A DNA stretch of 64,000 nt from UBA2040 sp963977135 (lineage in GTDB: Bacteria > Bacteroidota > Bacteroidia > Flavobacteriales_D > Crocinitomicaceae). Below the pieces are notes generated by a model. The model made no database searches. It had not been told where the DNA came from and was given only the letters and a program-made list of their open reading frames with translations. A program made the position numbers and the translations under genes. The first letter of the stretch is position 1. Each line of letters starts with the position of its first letter. Below, piece by piece: positions 52,091-61,171 of this stretch. The stretch lies in NCBI GenBank assembly GCA_963977135.1, contig CAXBNN010000009.1:59992-123991 (forward strand), written 5' to 3'.

Positions 52091-53933
52091 TTTTTCAATA
52101 GGCAATTTTTGGAGTAAGCACAAAGTATTTTTTCTGCTTCTCCTAGTTGGGCTGGCGGTCCGATTTGCTTTTATTGAAAATACTGGACTTTCAAATGATG
52201 AATTGAGTGCTTGGTTCAGAACACGATTCGCTTCGTGGGACGAGTTTTGGCTTCTTGGTGTCAAAGATGGTGACATGCATCCTGGCTTTTACCAAGTCTT
52301 TCTGTGGATTTGGGTTAGGGTTTTTGGAGACTCTGAATTGAGTCTGCGTGGCACTTCACTAGTATTCTTCGCTGCAAATCTTGGACTTCTTTACACGATA
52401 GCTTGCCGGTTTTTCTCAAGATACACAGGATTAATAATTGTCGCGTTCTATGTTTCACTTTCATTTTTGATTATTAATACCACAACCGCTCGACCATATA
52501 ATTCTGGAGTTTTCTTTCTGCTTTTGGCCTATTATTTTTTAATGCTAATAAACACGCAAGAAGGAAAAGGTAAAATTAGTTCATGGATTTGGTTAACTGT
52601 AGCTTTCCTAGGAGCAATGTTGTCGCATTATTTCGCTTTTCTGTCTGTTGGAATTATGGGGCTTTTAGCTATCCAATATTTGTCAAGAGAAAAAATTGTT
52701 GGTCTCGTCGTATCAGGAATTGGCGCTTTAGTTTTGTTTTCACTTCACGCCTCGACTACTTTGCATCAATTAAGTAAAGGTGGCATAGGTTGGCTGGATA
52801 AGCCGGACTTCTTTTGGTGGGCAGACTTCCTCAAACAAACTTTCCAAGATTCATGGTGGATGCTATCTATTGCCATAATTCTAATAATCTTTGTGAAAAA
52901 TAATAATATTAACATCTCAAAAAATCAAGGTTTTGGCTTGAGAATAGCTATAATTACTGGGGTCGCAGCTTATTTTATTTCAATTCTATACACGCCAATT
53001 TTAAGAGAATTGGTTTTTCAATTTCTATTACCTTTTATTTTATTTGGGTTTTTAGGTTCAATTCAATTATCTCAAGATAAAGGTCGATGGAAAAAATATT
53101 TGCCATTCGGGATTGTGACCTTATTTACATTGCACAGTATTTTCATCGTTGAAATATTTCAACCAAAACATTATGGTGTATTCAAAGAATTGGGGCAAAA
53201 TCAGAGCGCGTGGGTAGCTGAAAGAAAAGCCAAGAATATAACTTTTGCGGAAAACTTTAATAATGTAGATTACATAAATTACTATTTAGATTCTGCTGTG
53301 ACAGAAGAAATAGTTGATTGGGCTGACCCACGTGCTGTTTATCAATTGCACAAAAGAGCGAAAGATTCCAAAACAGCTTATTTTCTATACAATTGGAGTA
53401 ACAATTACAATTCCCCGATGTTTTTAGAATGTATTCGTCGATATTATCCTCGGTTGGCAAATCAAAAATCGTATTTCAATAGTGGATCTTATTTGTTTTC
53501 AAAAACGTTCAAGGATAATGCGATCAGCAAAAGAGAAATCACAGAGGTGTTTGAAGGTGGATTAATTGAAGGTGAGGAGTTTTTTGGTGAGTTTAAAACG
53601 AAAGTTGGGAATATACGAGGTGAATTAAGATCGAAAGAATATTTGCTTTTAGAATCTCGAGCTAGTGTTTCAGATATTAAAACCTTTTATATGGTAGTCA
53701 CAGCTGAACGAGATGGAGAATTTTTGCAAATAGATTCAATTCCTGTTCTATATTCTGCGTATAACCAAATTGAATTATCAAATGAGCCAGGTATGAATGA
53801 TTATTTCATGGCTTTTGATTTGCCTAAAAAATTGAGAAGCGACGACATTATTAAAATTTATTGTTGGAATCCTGAAAAAGGGGAGATAATGATAAACAAC
53901 ATGAAGTTGTATGCAGTAAAAGTTGGACTTTAA
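52083..53933 (+). CDS. GT39/ArnT-like membrane glycosyltransferase
   Basis: About 616 residues, 10-11 transmembrane helices to ~380, then a ~200-residue soluble periplasmic part. The first loop has 'Leu-Ser-Asn-Asp-Glu-Leu-Ser' (catalytic Asp-Glu pair of GT-C enzymes) and 'Met-His-Pro-Gly-Phe-Tyr'. Such enzymes use polyprenyl-phosphate sugars to modify lipid or protein. It begins at ATG 52083 inside rlmB (ATGGATAA), so an upstream ATG at 52029 is not used. It shares 4 nt tail-to-tail with the phosphatase gene. Confidence 0.85.
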   Translation: MDNFSIGNFWSKHKVFFLLLLVGLAVRFAFIENTGLSNDELSAWFRTRFASWDEFWLLGVKDGDMHPGFYQVFLWIWVRVFGDSELSLRGTSLVFFAANLGLLYTIACRFFSRYTGLIIVAFYVSLSFLIINTTTARPYNSGVFFLLLAYYFLMLINTQEGKGKISSWIWLTVAFLGAMLSHYFAFLSVGIMGLLAIQYLSREKIVGLVVSGIGALVLFSLHASTTLHQLSKGGIGWLDKPDFFWWADFLKQTFQDSWWMLSIAIILIIFVKNNNINISKNQGFGLRIAIITGVAAYFISILYTPILRELVFQFLLPFILFGFLGSIQLSQDKGRWKKYLPFGIVTLFTLHSIFIVEIFQPKHYGVFKELGQNQSAWVAERKAKNITFAENFNNVDYINYYLDSAVTEEIVDWADPRAVYQLHKRAKDSKTAYFLYNWSNNYNSPMFLECIRRYYPRLANQKSYFNSGSYLFSKTFKDNAISKREITEVFEGGLIEGEEFFGEFKTKVGNIRGELRSKEYLLLESRASVSDIKTFYMVVTAERDGEFLQIDSIPVLYSAYNQIELSNEPGMNDYFMAFDLPKKLRSDDIIKIYCWNPEKGEIMINNMKLYAVKVGL

Positions 53934-54640
53934 GGTCGGAAAACCCAAGGTAATTTCCCAGGCAATTCCGGCAAATGTTCAATTACATCATCGTCCTTTC
54001 TTACTTTATGTTTACCGCGATGATTAAAGAAAATCGCTTTCATTCCTGCGCCCAATCCTCCTAGATAATCAGCTTCGTAATTGTCGCCAATCATTACACT
54101 TTTTTCTTTAGGCGCTTTGGCTTTTTCCATAGAATGATGGAAAACTTTGGAATCTGGTTTTGTTACGCCAACTTCTTCAGAACAAACAATTACATCAAAA
54201 AATGACTTCAATCCAGCTTCACGAATTTTAATGTGTTGCACTTCTTGAAATCCATTGGTAATTATGTGCAACGCGTACCCCTCATTTGACAAATTATTCA
54301 AAGTTTCAATGGCTCCGGGAAATAGATTCTTTTGATAAGGTGAAACATCTAAATAAGATTGACTTAAAGTTTCGACCAATGCTGTATCTTCAATTTTAAA
54401 ATATTTTAAGGCATCGGAAAAACGCTTGGTTCTTAGCAATTCTTTATCGATTTTCCCTCTGCCATATTGCTGCCATAGTAGCTTGTTCGCATTTTGGTAA
54501 ACGCCATGAAATGTTGAAAATTTCTCTATTCGTTCATTCAAATTGGTTTCTTTAAAAATTTGTTTCAACGCACTTTTCGAATTTTTTTCAAAATCCCAAA
54601 GCGTGTGATCTAAATCAAAAAAAAGATGGTAACCTTCCAT
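53930..54640 (-). CDS. YjjG-like HAD pyrimidine nucleotidase
   Basis: 236-residue HAD phosphatase. 'Phe-Phe-Asp-Leu-Asp-His-Thr-Leu-Trp-Asp' carries the nucleophile/acid Asp pair; 'Ile-Thr-Asn-Gly' is motif II; 'Gly-Asp-Asn-Tyr-Glu-Ala-Asp' is motif IV. YjjG removes phosphate from non-canonical pyrimidine nucleotides. It lies in a minus-strand run with a small membrane gene and upp, all related to pyrimidine use in context only. Confidence 0.9.
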   Translation of the reverse strand: MEGYHLFFDLDHTLWDFEKNSKSALKQIFKETNLNERIEKFSTFHGVYQNANKLLWQQYGRGKIDKELLRTKRFSDALKYFKIEDTALVETLSQSYLDVSPYQKNLFPGAIETLNNLSNEGYALHIITNGFQEVQHIKIREAGLKSFFDVIVCSEEVGVTKPDSKVFHHSMEKAKAPKEKSVMIGDNYEADYLGGLGAGMKAIFFNHRGKHKVRKDDDVIEHLPELPGKLPWVFRP

Positions 54641-54642
54641 TA

Positions 54643-55104
54643 TTAAAATACTTTGTAGGCCAAAACGCTAAGCAAGAAGCTATTAATTACGAGGCCCAAA
54701 ACTATCAGCGAAAATGTATTTTTCTGGTGACTATAAAACTTTGCACAAATGATACTGCCAATCGGAACGGAAAGAAAAAGTGGTGCTAAAAAACACAGCC
54801 CGTATTGACCAATTCTATGCTTTAATCGAATAACAGTTTTGTTTAATTTGGTAAAATTCTTTTTGCTTTTATAAACTTGGCCAAGAGCTTCCATTTTGAT
54901 CCGTTTCTCAACTTTCTTTCTTTGGTAACGTTTCATGAAATAATCACTCATAAAATAGAATACCAAAGCACTAAAAAAACCGCCACAAAGAGCTGAAATC
55001 CATGTGGAAAAGAAGTCTAGTTTCAGACCTGCACCTGTAAATGGTGCAAACATGAATTTGACAAACGATAAAAAGAATACGGCAGTAATTGATCCCCACT
55101 TCAT
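54643..55104 (-). CDS. Small membrane protein, function unknown
   Basis: 153 residues with four hydrophobic segments (~4-22, 32-52, 98-118, 126-150) and a strongly basic cytoplasmic stretch between (~58-95; Lys/Arg-rich). No family recognised with confidence; the 'Leu-Phe-Leu-Ser-Val-Pro-Ile-Gly' helix weakly recalls small multidrug-export proteins. It is in a tight run between upp and the YjjG-like gene (9- and 2-bp gaps). Confidence 0.6.
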   Translation of the reverse strand: MKWGSITAVFFLSFVKFMFAPFTGAGLKLDFFSTWISALCGGFFSALVFYFMSDYFMKRYQRKKVEKRIKMEALGQVYKSKKNFTKLNKTVIRLKHRIGQYGLCFLAPLFLSVPIGSIICAKFYSHQKNTFSLIVLGLVINSFLLSVLAYKVF

Positions 55105-55113
55105 GAAAACAAA

Positions 55114-55761
55114 TTACAATTTAACGCCATATGCCAAATCTCCAGCATCGCCAAGTCCTGGGACAATATAGGATTGTGCAGTTAACTCTTTGTCAATAGC
55201 ACCAACGTAATACAAAGTATCCTTTGGTAAATGATCTTGCAGAAAAATCAGAGCTTCAGGAGAGGCTATAGCAGCGCAAATAATTGTTTTCTTAGGTTTG
55301 CCATTGCCTATTAAAGATTTGTATACCATCTGCATTGAATTTCCAGTTGCCAGCATTGGATCAGAAATGATTAGAATTTTGTTATCAAGACTTGGAGCTG
55401 CCATGTATTCCACATGTATTTCAAAATCTTCTACTGTCGAATGTTTTCTATAAGCTGATACAAAAGCGTTTTCTGCTCGATCGAATATTTCTAGAAATCC
55501 TAAATGCATTCCGAGTCCAGCGCGAAGAATCGTTGCAAGAACAGGTTGCTCATCCATTACTGTGCAATCTGCAGTGCCCAAAGGAGTTTCAACTTCTTTT
55601 TCGGTATAATGCAAAACCTTGGACACTTCATAGGCCATAATCATTCCAACTCGTTCCAAATTGGTTCGAAAGCGAAGAGGATCTTGCTGAATTTTCACGT
55701 CGCGCATTTCGGCCAAATAATTATTGAATATCGTATGGTTGTCTGATAAATGAGTAATCAT
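55114..55761 (-). CDS. upp: Uracil phosphoribosyltransferase
   Basis: Pyrimidine salvage: uracil plus PRPP to UMP. 215 residues with the PRPP loop 'Ser-Asp-Pro-Met-Leu-Ala-Thr-Gly-Asn-Ser' and C-terminal 'Pro-Gly-Leu-Gly-Asp-Ala-Gly-Asp' uracil-binding motif. It is first in the minus-strand run of three. Confidence 0.97.
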   Translation of the reverse strand: MITHLSDNHTIFNNYLAEMRDVKIQQDPLRFRTNLERVGMIMAYEVSKVLHYTEKEVETPLGTADCTVMDEQPVLATILRAGLGMHLGFLEIFDRAENAFVSAYRKHSTVEDFEIHVEYMAAPSLDNKILIISDPMLATGNSMQMVYKSLIGNGKPKKTIICAAIASPEALIFLQDHLPKDTLYYVGAIDKELTAQSYIVPGLGDAGDLAYGVKL

Positions 55762-55873
55762 GGTATTATTATTTCTTTGTCTAAAGATAATTCAAATGTT
55801 TCGACAATTTGAACAGGAAAGATAAAATGATTGTTAAGATTGTCTTTTCTCACATATTCCTTTGAAAAAAAGG

Positions 55874-55881
55874 TAAATTTG
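55874..55881 (+). promoter_or_regulatory. Putative -7 element of the ABC exporter gene
   Basis: TAAATTTG, exact consensus, ends 7 nt before the ATG at 55889, so the leader would be almost absent. No strong -33 TTG. Confidence 0.4.
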
Positions 55882-55888
55882 CGCTCCC

Positions 55889-57664
55889 ATGGCAGAAAAA
55901 GCTAAATTAAATACAAAAATATTCTTCCGATTAGTGTCATACGCTAAAGCGTATAAAGGAATCCTTGCCTTAGCTTTTTCAGCCTCTCTTTTAATTGCTT
56001 TGTTTTCAGCTCTTCGCCCTAAATTAATTGGCGATATGGTGAGAAACTTTATTGTCGACAAGCAGGATAGTTCAGGTTTGTTGTTGTGGACAGGAATTAT
56101 AATGGGGATGCTTGTATTTGAAGCTCTTTTTCAATTTGCCGGAAGTTATTTTTCGAATTTACTCGCACAAAATATTATCAAAGATCTTCGAAAGAAATTG
56201 TTCGCCCATATTATGACGTTCAAAATGAAATATTTTGACAGAACACCAATTGGCGCTTTGGTAACACGAGTTGTTTCTGATTTGGAGGCAGTTAGTGAGG
56301 TCTTTTCTTCGGGGTTAATCGATATTTTAGGAGATATCATCATGCTACTAACGGTTTTGGCGTGGATGTTTTACACCAATTCAGAATTAACATTATTGAC
56401 CTTAATTCCAATTCCACTATTATTATTTGCAACTCGGATTTTTGCAAGGGCAATGCGTAAGTCATTTCAGTTGGAGCGTTTGCAAGTTACGAAATTGAAC
56501 ACCTTCGTTCAAGAGAGAATTTCTGGAATGGCTATCGTTCAAATGTTCGGAAGAGAAAAACAGGAATATGCCAGTTTCGAAGAAATAAATAAAGGTCACC
56601 GACAAGCACATGTCAACGCAGTTTGGGCTTTTTCTATTTTCTTCCCTGTCGTGGAAATGTTAAGTTCCCTTTCAATAGCTTTACTATTGGTTTGGGGAGC
56701 ATTTCAAGTAGACGGTGTTAAGCCTGAGAATCAAACATTAATGTATTCTCAAATCATATCTTTTACGTTATGGATTAACATGCTGTATAGACCGATCCGT
56801 CAATTAGCAGATAAATTCAATATTCTTCAAAGAGGAACAGTTAGAGCTGAACGTGTATTTGAAATTTTGGATTTAAACGAACATATTCAGCATGCAGGCG
56901 CAGAAACGAATGTTGATTTCAATCAAAATATTGAATTTAAGCACGTGTTTTTCGCTTATCAAAATGAAGAATATGTGTTGAAAGACATTAATCTAGAAAT
57001 TGTGGCTGGATCAACAGTCGCCTTTGTTGGTGCAACAGGTGCTGGAAAATCATCTATCGTAAATTTAATTGGTCGTTTTTATGAATTCCAGAAGGGTTCA
57101 ATTCTTTTGGGAGGCCAAGATATTAAGGAGATAGATTTGAGTCATTTGCGACGGAATATTGCGATTGTATTGCAAGATGTTTTCTTGTTCTCAGATTCAA
57201 TTCATAACAATATCACCTTAGGCGATGAATCGATTTCACGAGAGCAAGTTACTGAAGCAGCCAAGGCGGTAAAAGCGCATGAATTTATAGTAAAATTACC
57301 CGATGGTTATGATTATCACGTTGGCGAACGCGGTGGCGTTCTATCAGTGGGACAACGGCAGTTAATTTCATTTATTCGTGCATATGTTTTCCAACCGAAA
57401 ATATTAATTTTGGATGAAGCTACTTCAAGTGTGGATGATCATTCAGAAGAATTGATACAAAATGCCACTGTAGAATTAACAAAGGGAAGAACATCTATTG
57501 TTATCGCACATCGACTTTCTACAATACAATCGGCGGATAAAATAGTCGTTTTAGAAAAAGGTGAAATTATGGAGGTAGGAACACATGTTGAACTGCTTTC
57601 ATTGGAAAATGGTTATTACAGGAAACTGTTTGATATGCAGTTTTCAGAAGAAAATACAAGATGA
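55889..57664 (+). CDS. ABC exporter, MsbA-like, fused membrane and ATPase domains
   Basis: 591-residue half-transporter acting as homodimer. Six transmembrane helices (~20-320); ATPase with Walker A 'Gly-Ala-Thr-Gly-Ala-Gly-Lys-Ser', signature 'Leu-Ser-Val-Gly-Gln-Arg-Gln' (Val in place of the usual Gly/Gly-Gly spacing) and Walker B 'Ile-Leu-Ile-Leu-Asp-Glu-Ala-Thr', plus 'Ile-Ala-His-Arg-Leu-Ser' H-loop. Probably a lipid or drug exporter. The next gene begins in its stop (ATGA), so the two are coupled. Confidence 0.95.
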   Translation: MAEKAKLNTKIFFRLVSYAKAYKGILALAFSASLLIALFSALRPKLIGDMVRNFIVDKQDSSGLLLWTGIIMGMLVFEALFQFAGSYFSNLLAQNIIKDLRKKLFAHIMTFKMKYFDRTPIGALVTRVVSDLEAVSEVFSSGLIDILGDIIMLLTVLAWMFYTNSELTLLTLIPIPLLLFATRIFARAMRKSFQLERLQVTKLNTFVQERISGMAIVQMFGREKQEYASFEEINKGHRQAHVNAVWAFSIFFPVVEMLSSLSIALLLVWGAFQVDGVKPENQTLMYSQIISFTLWINMLYRPIRQLADKFNILQRGTVRAERVFEILDLNEHIQHAGAETNVDFNQNIEFKHVFFAYQNEEYVLKDINLEIVAGSTVAFVGATGAGKSSIVNLIGRFYEFQKGSILLGGQDIKEIDLSHLRRNIAIVLQDVFLFSDSIHNNITLGDESISREQVTEAAKAVKAHEFIVKLPDGYDYHVGERGGVLSVGQRQLISFIRAYVFQPKILILDEATSSVDDHSEELIQNATVELTKGRTSIVIAHRLSTIQSADKIVVLEKGEIMEVGTHVELLSLENGYYRKLFDMQFSEENTR

Positions 57665-58524
57665 TAGGATTAAATATTGGTGGAGTGCCAGAACACTTCA
57701 ATTTGCCATGGAGACTGGCTATCGAAGACGGAAAATTCAGAGAATTCGGATTGAACCTTCACTGGGCTGATATGAGCGGTGGAACGGGGCAAATGATTCG
57801 TGGTTTAGAGAATAAATCGATTGACGTAGCTGTACTTTTAACAGAAGGAATTACCAAAGCTATTTTGCAAGGATTGGACGCGACGATAATTCAAGTTTAT
57901 GTCACAAGCCCTTTGCATTGGGGTGTGCATGTGCCTTACGATTCCAACATTCAAAAATTTGATGACTTAAAAGATCAAACCTATGCGATTTCGCGAGAGG
58001 GTTCTGGTTCGCATTTGATGTCCTATGTTTTGGCTCATCAACAAGGATTTCCAACGGATAATTTGAAATTCAATGTAATTGGCGATATCTACGGAGGACT
58101 TTGGGCATTGCAACATAACGAAGCTCAAGCATTTCTTTGGGAAAAATATACTACTGCTCCTTTTAATGATCAGAAAAAATGTCGTTCAATTGGTGAAATT
58201 GTCACACCATGGCCATGTTTTGTTATCGCAGTGCGAAATGAGGTTCTTGAAAAACATAAAGATTTATTAGATCAAATGTGTAAAGCTGTTAATCAGCGTG
58301 CCAAGGAAATGTTGACTGAACCGAATATTATTGATATTATTTCTTGGAGATATAATTTAAGAAGCAGCCACGTAGAAAGTTGGTTGAATGAAACCGTTTG
58401 GAATTATGATGGTATCGCCTATCCTCTTGAATTCAATAAAACAGTGAATTATTTGAAAATGCTCAATTTGATTACTGAAGAGCAAGCCGAAAATTGGCGA
58501 GAAAAATTATTTCCAAAATCATAA
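57661..58524 (+). CDS. NMT1/THI5-like binding-fold protein, no signal peptide
   Basis: 287 residues with a periplasmic-binding-protein fold but no signal sequence. N-terminal 'Ile-Gly-Gly-Val-Pro-Glu-His-Phe-Asn-Leu-Pro-Trp', 'Ile-Asp-Val-Ala-Val-Leu-Leu-Thr-Glu-Gly' and 'Ser-Arg-Glu-Gly-Ser-Gly-Ser-His' match a small bacterial/fungal group close to NMT1/THI5 substrate-binding proteins (the fungal Ca3427 type, from memory). With no export signal it should be cytosolic, so it is not the usual importer receptor. Overlaps the ABC exporter by 4 nt. Confidence 0.75.
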   Translation: MIGLNIGGVPEHFNLPWRLAIEDGKFREFGLNLHWADMSGGTGQMIRGLENKSIDVAVLLTEGITKAILQGLDATIIQVYVTSPLHWGVHVPYDSNIQKFDDLKDQTYAISREGSGSHLMSYVLAHQQGFPTDNLKFNVIGDIYGGLWALQHNEAQAFLWEKYTTAPFNDQKKCRSIGEIVTPWPCFVIAVRNEVLEKHKDLLDQMCKAVNQRAKEMLTEPNIIDIISWRYNLRSSHVESWLNETVWNYDGIAYPLEFNKTVNYLKMLNLITEEQAENWREKLFPKS

Positions 58525-58554
58525 ACTAGTTAGGTTTACAATTGTTTGAATGCC

Positions 58555-59586
58555 ATGTTAAAGAAAAAAATCGGATTACTATTATTGCAACTCGGAACAC
58601 CAGATAGTCCCAGTACGGGCGATGTTCGTAGATATTTGAGCGAGTTTTTAAACGACCCTCGTGTAATTGATATTCCATGGTTGCCACGTAAACTTTTGGT
58701 TAACGGAATTATCGTTCCTTTTCGCGCTCCGAAATCAGCGAAAATTTACAAAGAGCTTTGGGAAATGTCTGATGGTATTTCGCCTTTAATGACACATACC
58801 GAAAAGGTAAAAGAATTACTCCAAGAACGTCTTAAAAATGATAACGTTACGGTTGAAATGGCAATGCGTTACCAAAATCCGTCCATGGATTCGGTTCTCG
58901 CAAAAATGAAAACGGCTAATTACGATGAAATAATTATTTTGCCATTATTTCCCCAATATGCGAGCGCTTCAACAGGTTCGGCCGTAGAAAAAGCTATGAA
59001 TATCATACGCAAGTGGTGGGTCATTCCTGATATTAAAATTATCAGTCAGTTTTACGACAACGACGGCTATATTGATAGTATAGTTGAAAACACGAAACAG
59101 TTTGATTTAAAATCTTACGACCATATTCTATTCTCTTATCACGGATTACCGGAACGGCAAGTGGATAAAGTTTATGAAGAGGATACTGATTTATGTGGCG
59201 ATCAACCTTGCGAAACGGAATTGAATCAAAAAAACAAATTCTGTTACAAAGCAACGTGCTATGCAACGACAAGAATTCTAGCCGAAAAATTAGGCTTGAA
59301 AGAAGAAGATTACACCGTTTGTTTCCAGTCAAGATTGGATAAAAAATGGTTGGAACCGTTCTCTGATAAAGTTGTAGAAGAATGGGGCAAGAAAGGCGCG
59401 AAACGATTATTAGCTTTTAGTCCAGCATTTGTTGCAGATTGTTTAGAAACATTAGTTGAAATAGGAGGTGAGTATCAAGAAATTTTCGAAGAACACGGCG
59501 GTGAAAAAGTACAATTGGTTCCTTCAAGCAATTCACACCCGCGTTTTATTGATGGGTTAGAGGATTTGGTGAGAGAGAATATGTAG
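58555..59586 (+). CDS. hemH: Ferrochelatase
   Basis: Inserts Fe2+ into protoporphyrin IX, last step of haem synthesis. About 343 residues. 'Leu-Leu-Gln-Leu-Gly-Thr-Pro' N-terminus, active His in 'Phe-Ser-Tyr-His-Gly-Leu-Pro-Glu-Arg', 'Cys-Tyr-Ala-Thr-Thr-Arg' and 'Phe-Gln-Ser-Arg' motifs, and conserved Glu in 'Asp-Cys-Leu-Glu-Thr'. ATG 58555 chosen over TTG 58546. No membrane tail. Confidence 0.97.
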   Translation: MLKKKIGLLLLQLGTPDSPSTGDVRRYLSEFLNDPRVIDIPWLPRKLLVNGIIVPFRAPKSAKIYKELWEMSDGISPLMTHTEKVKELLQERLKNDNVTVEMAMRYQNPSMDSVLAKMKTANYDEIIILPLFPQYASASTGSAVEKAMNIIRKWWVIPDIKIISQFYDNDGYIDSIVENTKQFDLKSYDHILFSYHGLPERQVDKVYEEDTDLCGDQPCETELNQKNKFCYKATCYATTRILAEKLGLKEEDYTVCFQSRLDKKWLEPFSDKVVEEWGKKGAKRLLAFSPAFVADCLETLVEIGGEYQEIFEEHGGEKVQLVPSSNSHPRFIDGLEDLVRENM

Positions 59587-59608
59587 TTCTTTTGTGAATG
59601 CAAAATTG

Positions 59609-59671
59609 TTTACCGCAAAGAAGCAAAATCTTTCAGGTTTAACCTTTGCGTCTCAGCGTCTCTGCGGTAAA
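59609..59671. repeat. Imperfect inverted repeat of the GCGTCTCTGCGGT type
   Basis: TTTACCGCAAAG (59609-59620) and CTCTGCGGTAAA (59660-59671) form inverted ends around AAGCAAAATC..CTTTGCGTCTCAGCGT. This looks like a dispersed intergenic repeat of the 'ccgcagagacgcagagacgc' kind seen in many genomes. It has no gene in it. Confidence 0.6.
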
Positions 59672-59742
59672 AAAACAGATGTACTTATCTAAAACATTTT
59701 CACCCTTTCCCTTGTTTATTTTTTATTCCAAAAGTAACTCCG

Positions 59743-59750
59743 TATCTTTG
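59743..59750 (+). promoter_or_regulatory. Putative -7 element of ahcY
   Basis: TATCTTTG, exact consensus, about 33 nt of leader to ATG 59791. No clear -33 TTG. Confidence 0.5.
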
Positions 59751-59790
59751 CAGTCGATTTAGAATTAAGAATTTATAGAAAAATCAATAT

Positions 59791-61104
59791 ATGAGTAATA
59801 CAGCTGAAAAACTAGCTTACAAAGTAAAAGACATAAGTCTAGCTGACTATGGTCGTAAAGAAATTAGATTAGCAGAATCTGAAATGCCAGGTTTGATGGC
59901 TCTTCGTGAAGAGTTTGGCGCTGCAAAACCATTGAAAGGTGCGCGTATCGCAGGATGTTTGCACATGACGATTCAAACTGCGGTTTTGATTGAAACATTG
60001 GTTGAATTAGGCGCTGATGTATCTTGGTCTTCTTGTAATATTTTCTCAACACAAGATCACGCTGCTGCTGCAATTGCTGCTGCTGGTGTTCCAGTTTACG
60101 CGTGGAAAGGTTTGAACGAAGAAGAATTCGATTGGTGTATTGAACAAACATTGTTTGCATTCCCTGACGGAAAACCATTGAATATGATTTTGGATGATGG
60201 TGGTGATTTGACGAACATGGTTTTTGATCGTTACCCAGAATTGACAAAAGACATCAAAGGTTTATCAGAAGAAACAACAACTGGTGTTCACCGTTTGTAC
60301 GAGCGTAAGCTTAACGGAACTTTGGTTATGCCTGCAATCAACGTTAATGATTCAGTAACAAAATCAAAATTCGATAACAAATACGGATGTAAAGAATCAT
60401 TAGTAGATGCGATTCGTCGTGCTACAGATACAATGATGGCAGGAAAAGTTGCTGTTGTTTGTGGATATGGTGATGTTGGAAAAGGATCAGCTGCTTCTTT
60501 GAAAGGTGCTGGTGCGCGTGTTATCGTTACTGAAATCGACCCAATTTGTGCTCTACAAGCTGCAATGGACGGATTTGAAGTTCGTAAATTAGAAAACGTT
60601 ATAGGTGCAGTTGATATCGTTGTTACAACAACTGGAAACAAAGACATCGTTCAAGGTCATCACTTTGAAGCAATGCGTGATAAAACTATCGTTTGTAACA
60701 TCGGTCACTTCGATAACGAAATCGATATGGCTTGGTTGAACAAAAACCATGGTGCTTCAAAAATTGAAATCAAACCACAAGTTGATATGTATACGATCAA
60801 CGGGAAAGATATCATCATGTTGGCCGAAGGTCGTTTGGTGAATTTAGGTTGTGCTACAGGTCACCCTTCTTTCGTAATGTCTAATTCATTTACGAATCAA
60901 ACCTTAGCGCAATTGGAATTGTGGAATAACACAGATGCATACGAAAATGATGTTTACATGCTTCCTAAGCATTTGGATGAAAAAGTTGCTAAGTTACACC
61001 TTGCAAAAGTTGGAGCTGAATTAACTGAATTGCGTCCAGATCAAGCAGTTTATATCGGTGTTGATGTTAAAGGTCCATACAAACCAGAGCATTACAGATA
61101 TTAA
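59791..61104 (+). CDS. ahcY: Adenosylhomocysteinase
   Basis: Splits S-adenosylhomocysteine into adenosine and homocysteine, keeping methylation going. 437 residues. NAD motif 'Gly-Tyr-Gly-Asp-Val-Gly-Lys-Gly-Ser', 'Asn-Ile-Gly-His-Phe-Asp', and C-terminal 'Lys-Gly-Pro-Tyr-Lys-Pro-Glu-His-Tyr-Arg-Tyr' ending. Codon use is unusually biased, typical of strong expression, and leaves long open frames on the other strand that are not genes. Followed by a terminator. Confidence 0.98.
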   Translation: MSNTAEKLAYKVKDISLADYGRKEIRLAESEMPGLMALREEFGAAKPLKGARIAGCLHMTIQTAVLIETLVELGADVSWSSCNIFSTQDHAAAAIAAAGVPVYAWKGLNEEEFDWCIEQTLFAFPDGKPLNMILDDGGDLTNMVFDRYPELTKDIKGLSEETTTGVHRLYERKLNGTLVMPAINVNDSVTKSKFDNKYGCKESLVDAIRRATDTMMAGKVAVVCGYGDVGKGSAASLKGAGARVIVTEIDPICALQAAMDGFEVRKLENVIGAVDIVVTTTGNKDIVQGHHFEAMRDKTIVCNIGHFDNEIDMAWLNKNHGASKIEIKPQVDMYTINGKDIIMLAEGRLVNLGCATGHPSFVMSNSFTNQTLAQLELWNNTDAYENDVYMLPKHLDEKVAKLHLAKVGAELTELRPDQAVYIGVDVKGPYKPEHYRY

Positions 61105-61127
61105 TCTGTTAATAAAATAGATTATTT

Positions 61128-61158
61128 AAAAGGACTTCGAAAGAGGTCCTTTTTTTTT
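61128..61158 (+). terminator. Terminator of ahcY
   Basis: AAAAGGAC (61128-61135) pairs with GTCCTTTT (61146-61153) and is followed by more T. Confidence 0.88.
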
Positions 61159-61171
61159 ACTTTTATTTTGA

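Noticed and set aside
59864..60647. Two long open frames antisense to ahcY
   Set aside because: They mirror strong codon bias in ahcY, have no family match or promoter, and low-complexity translations.
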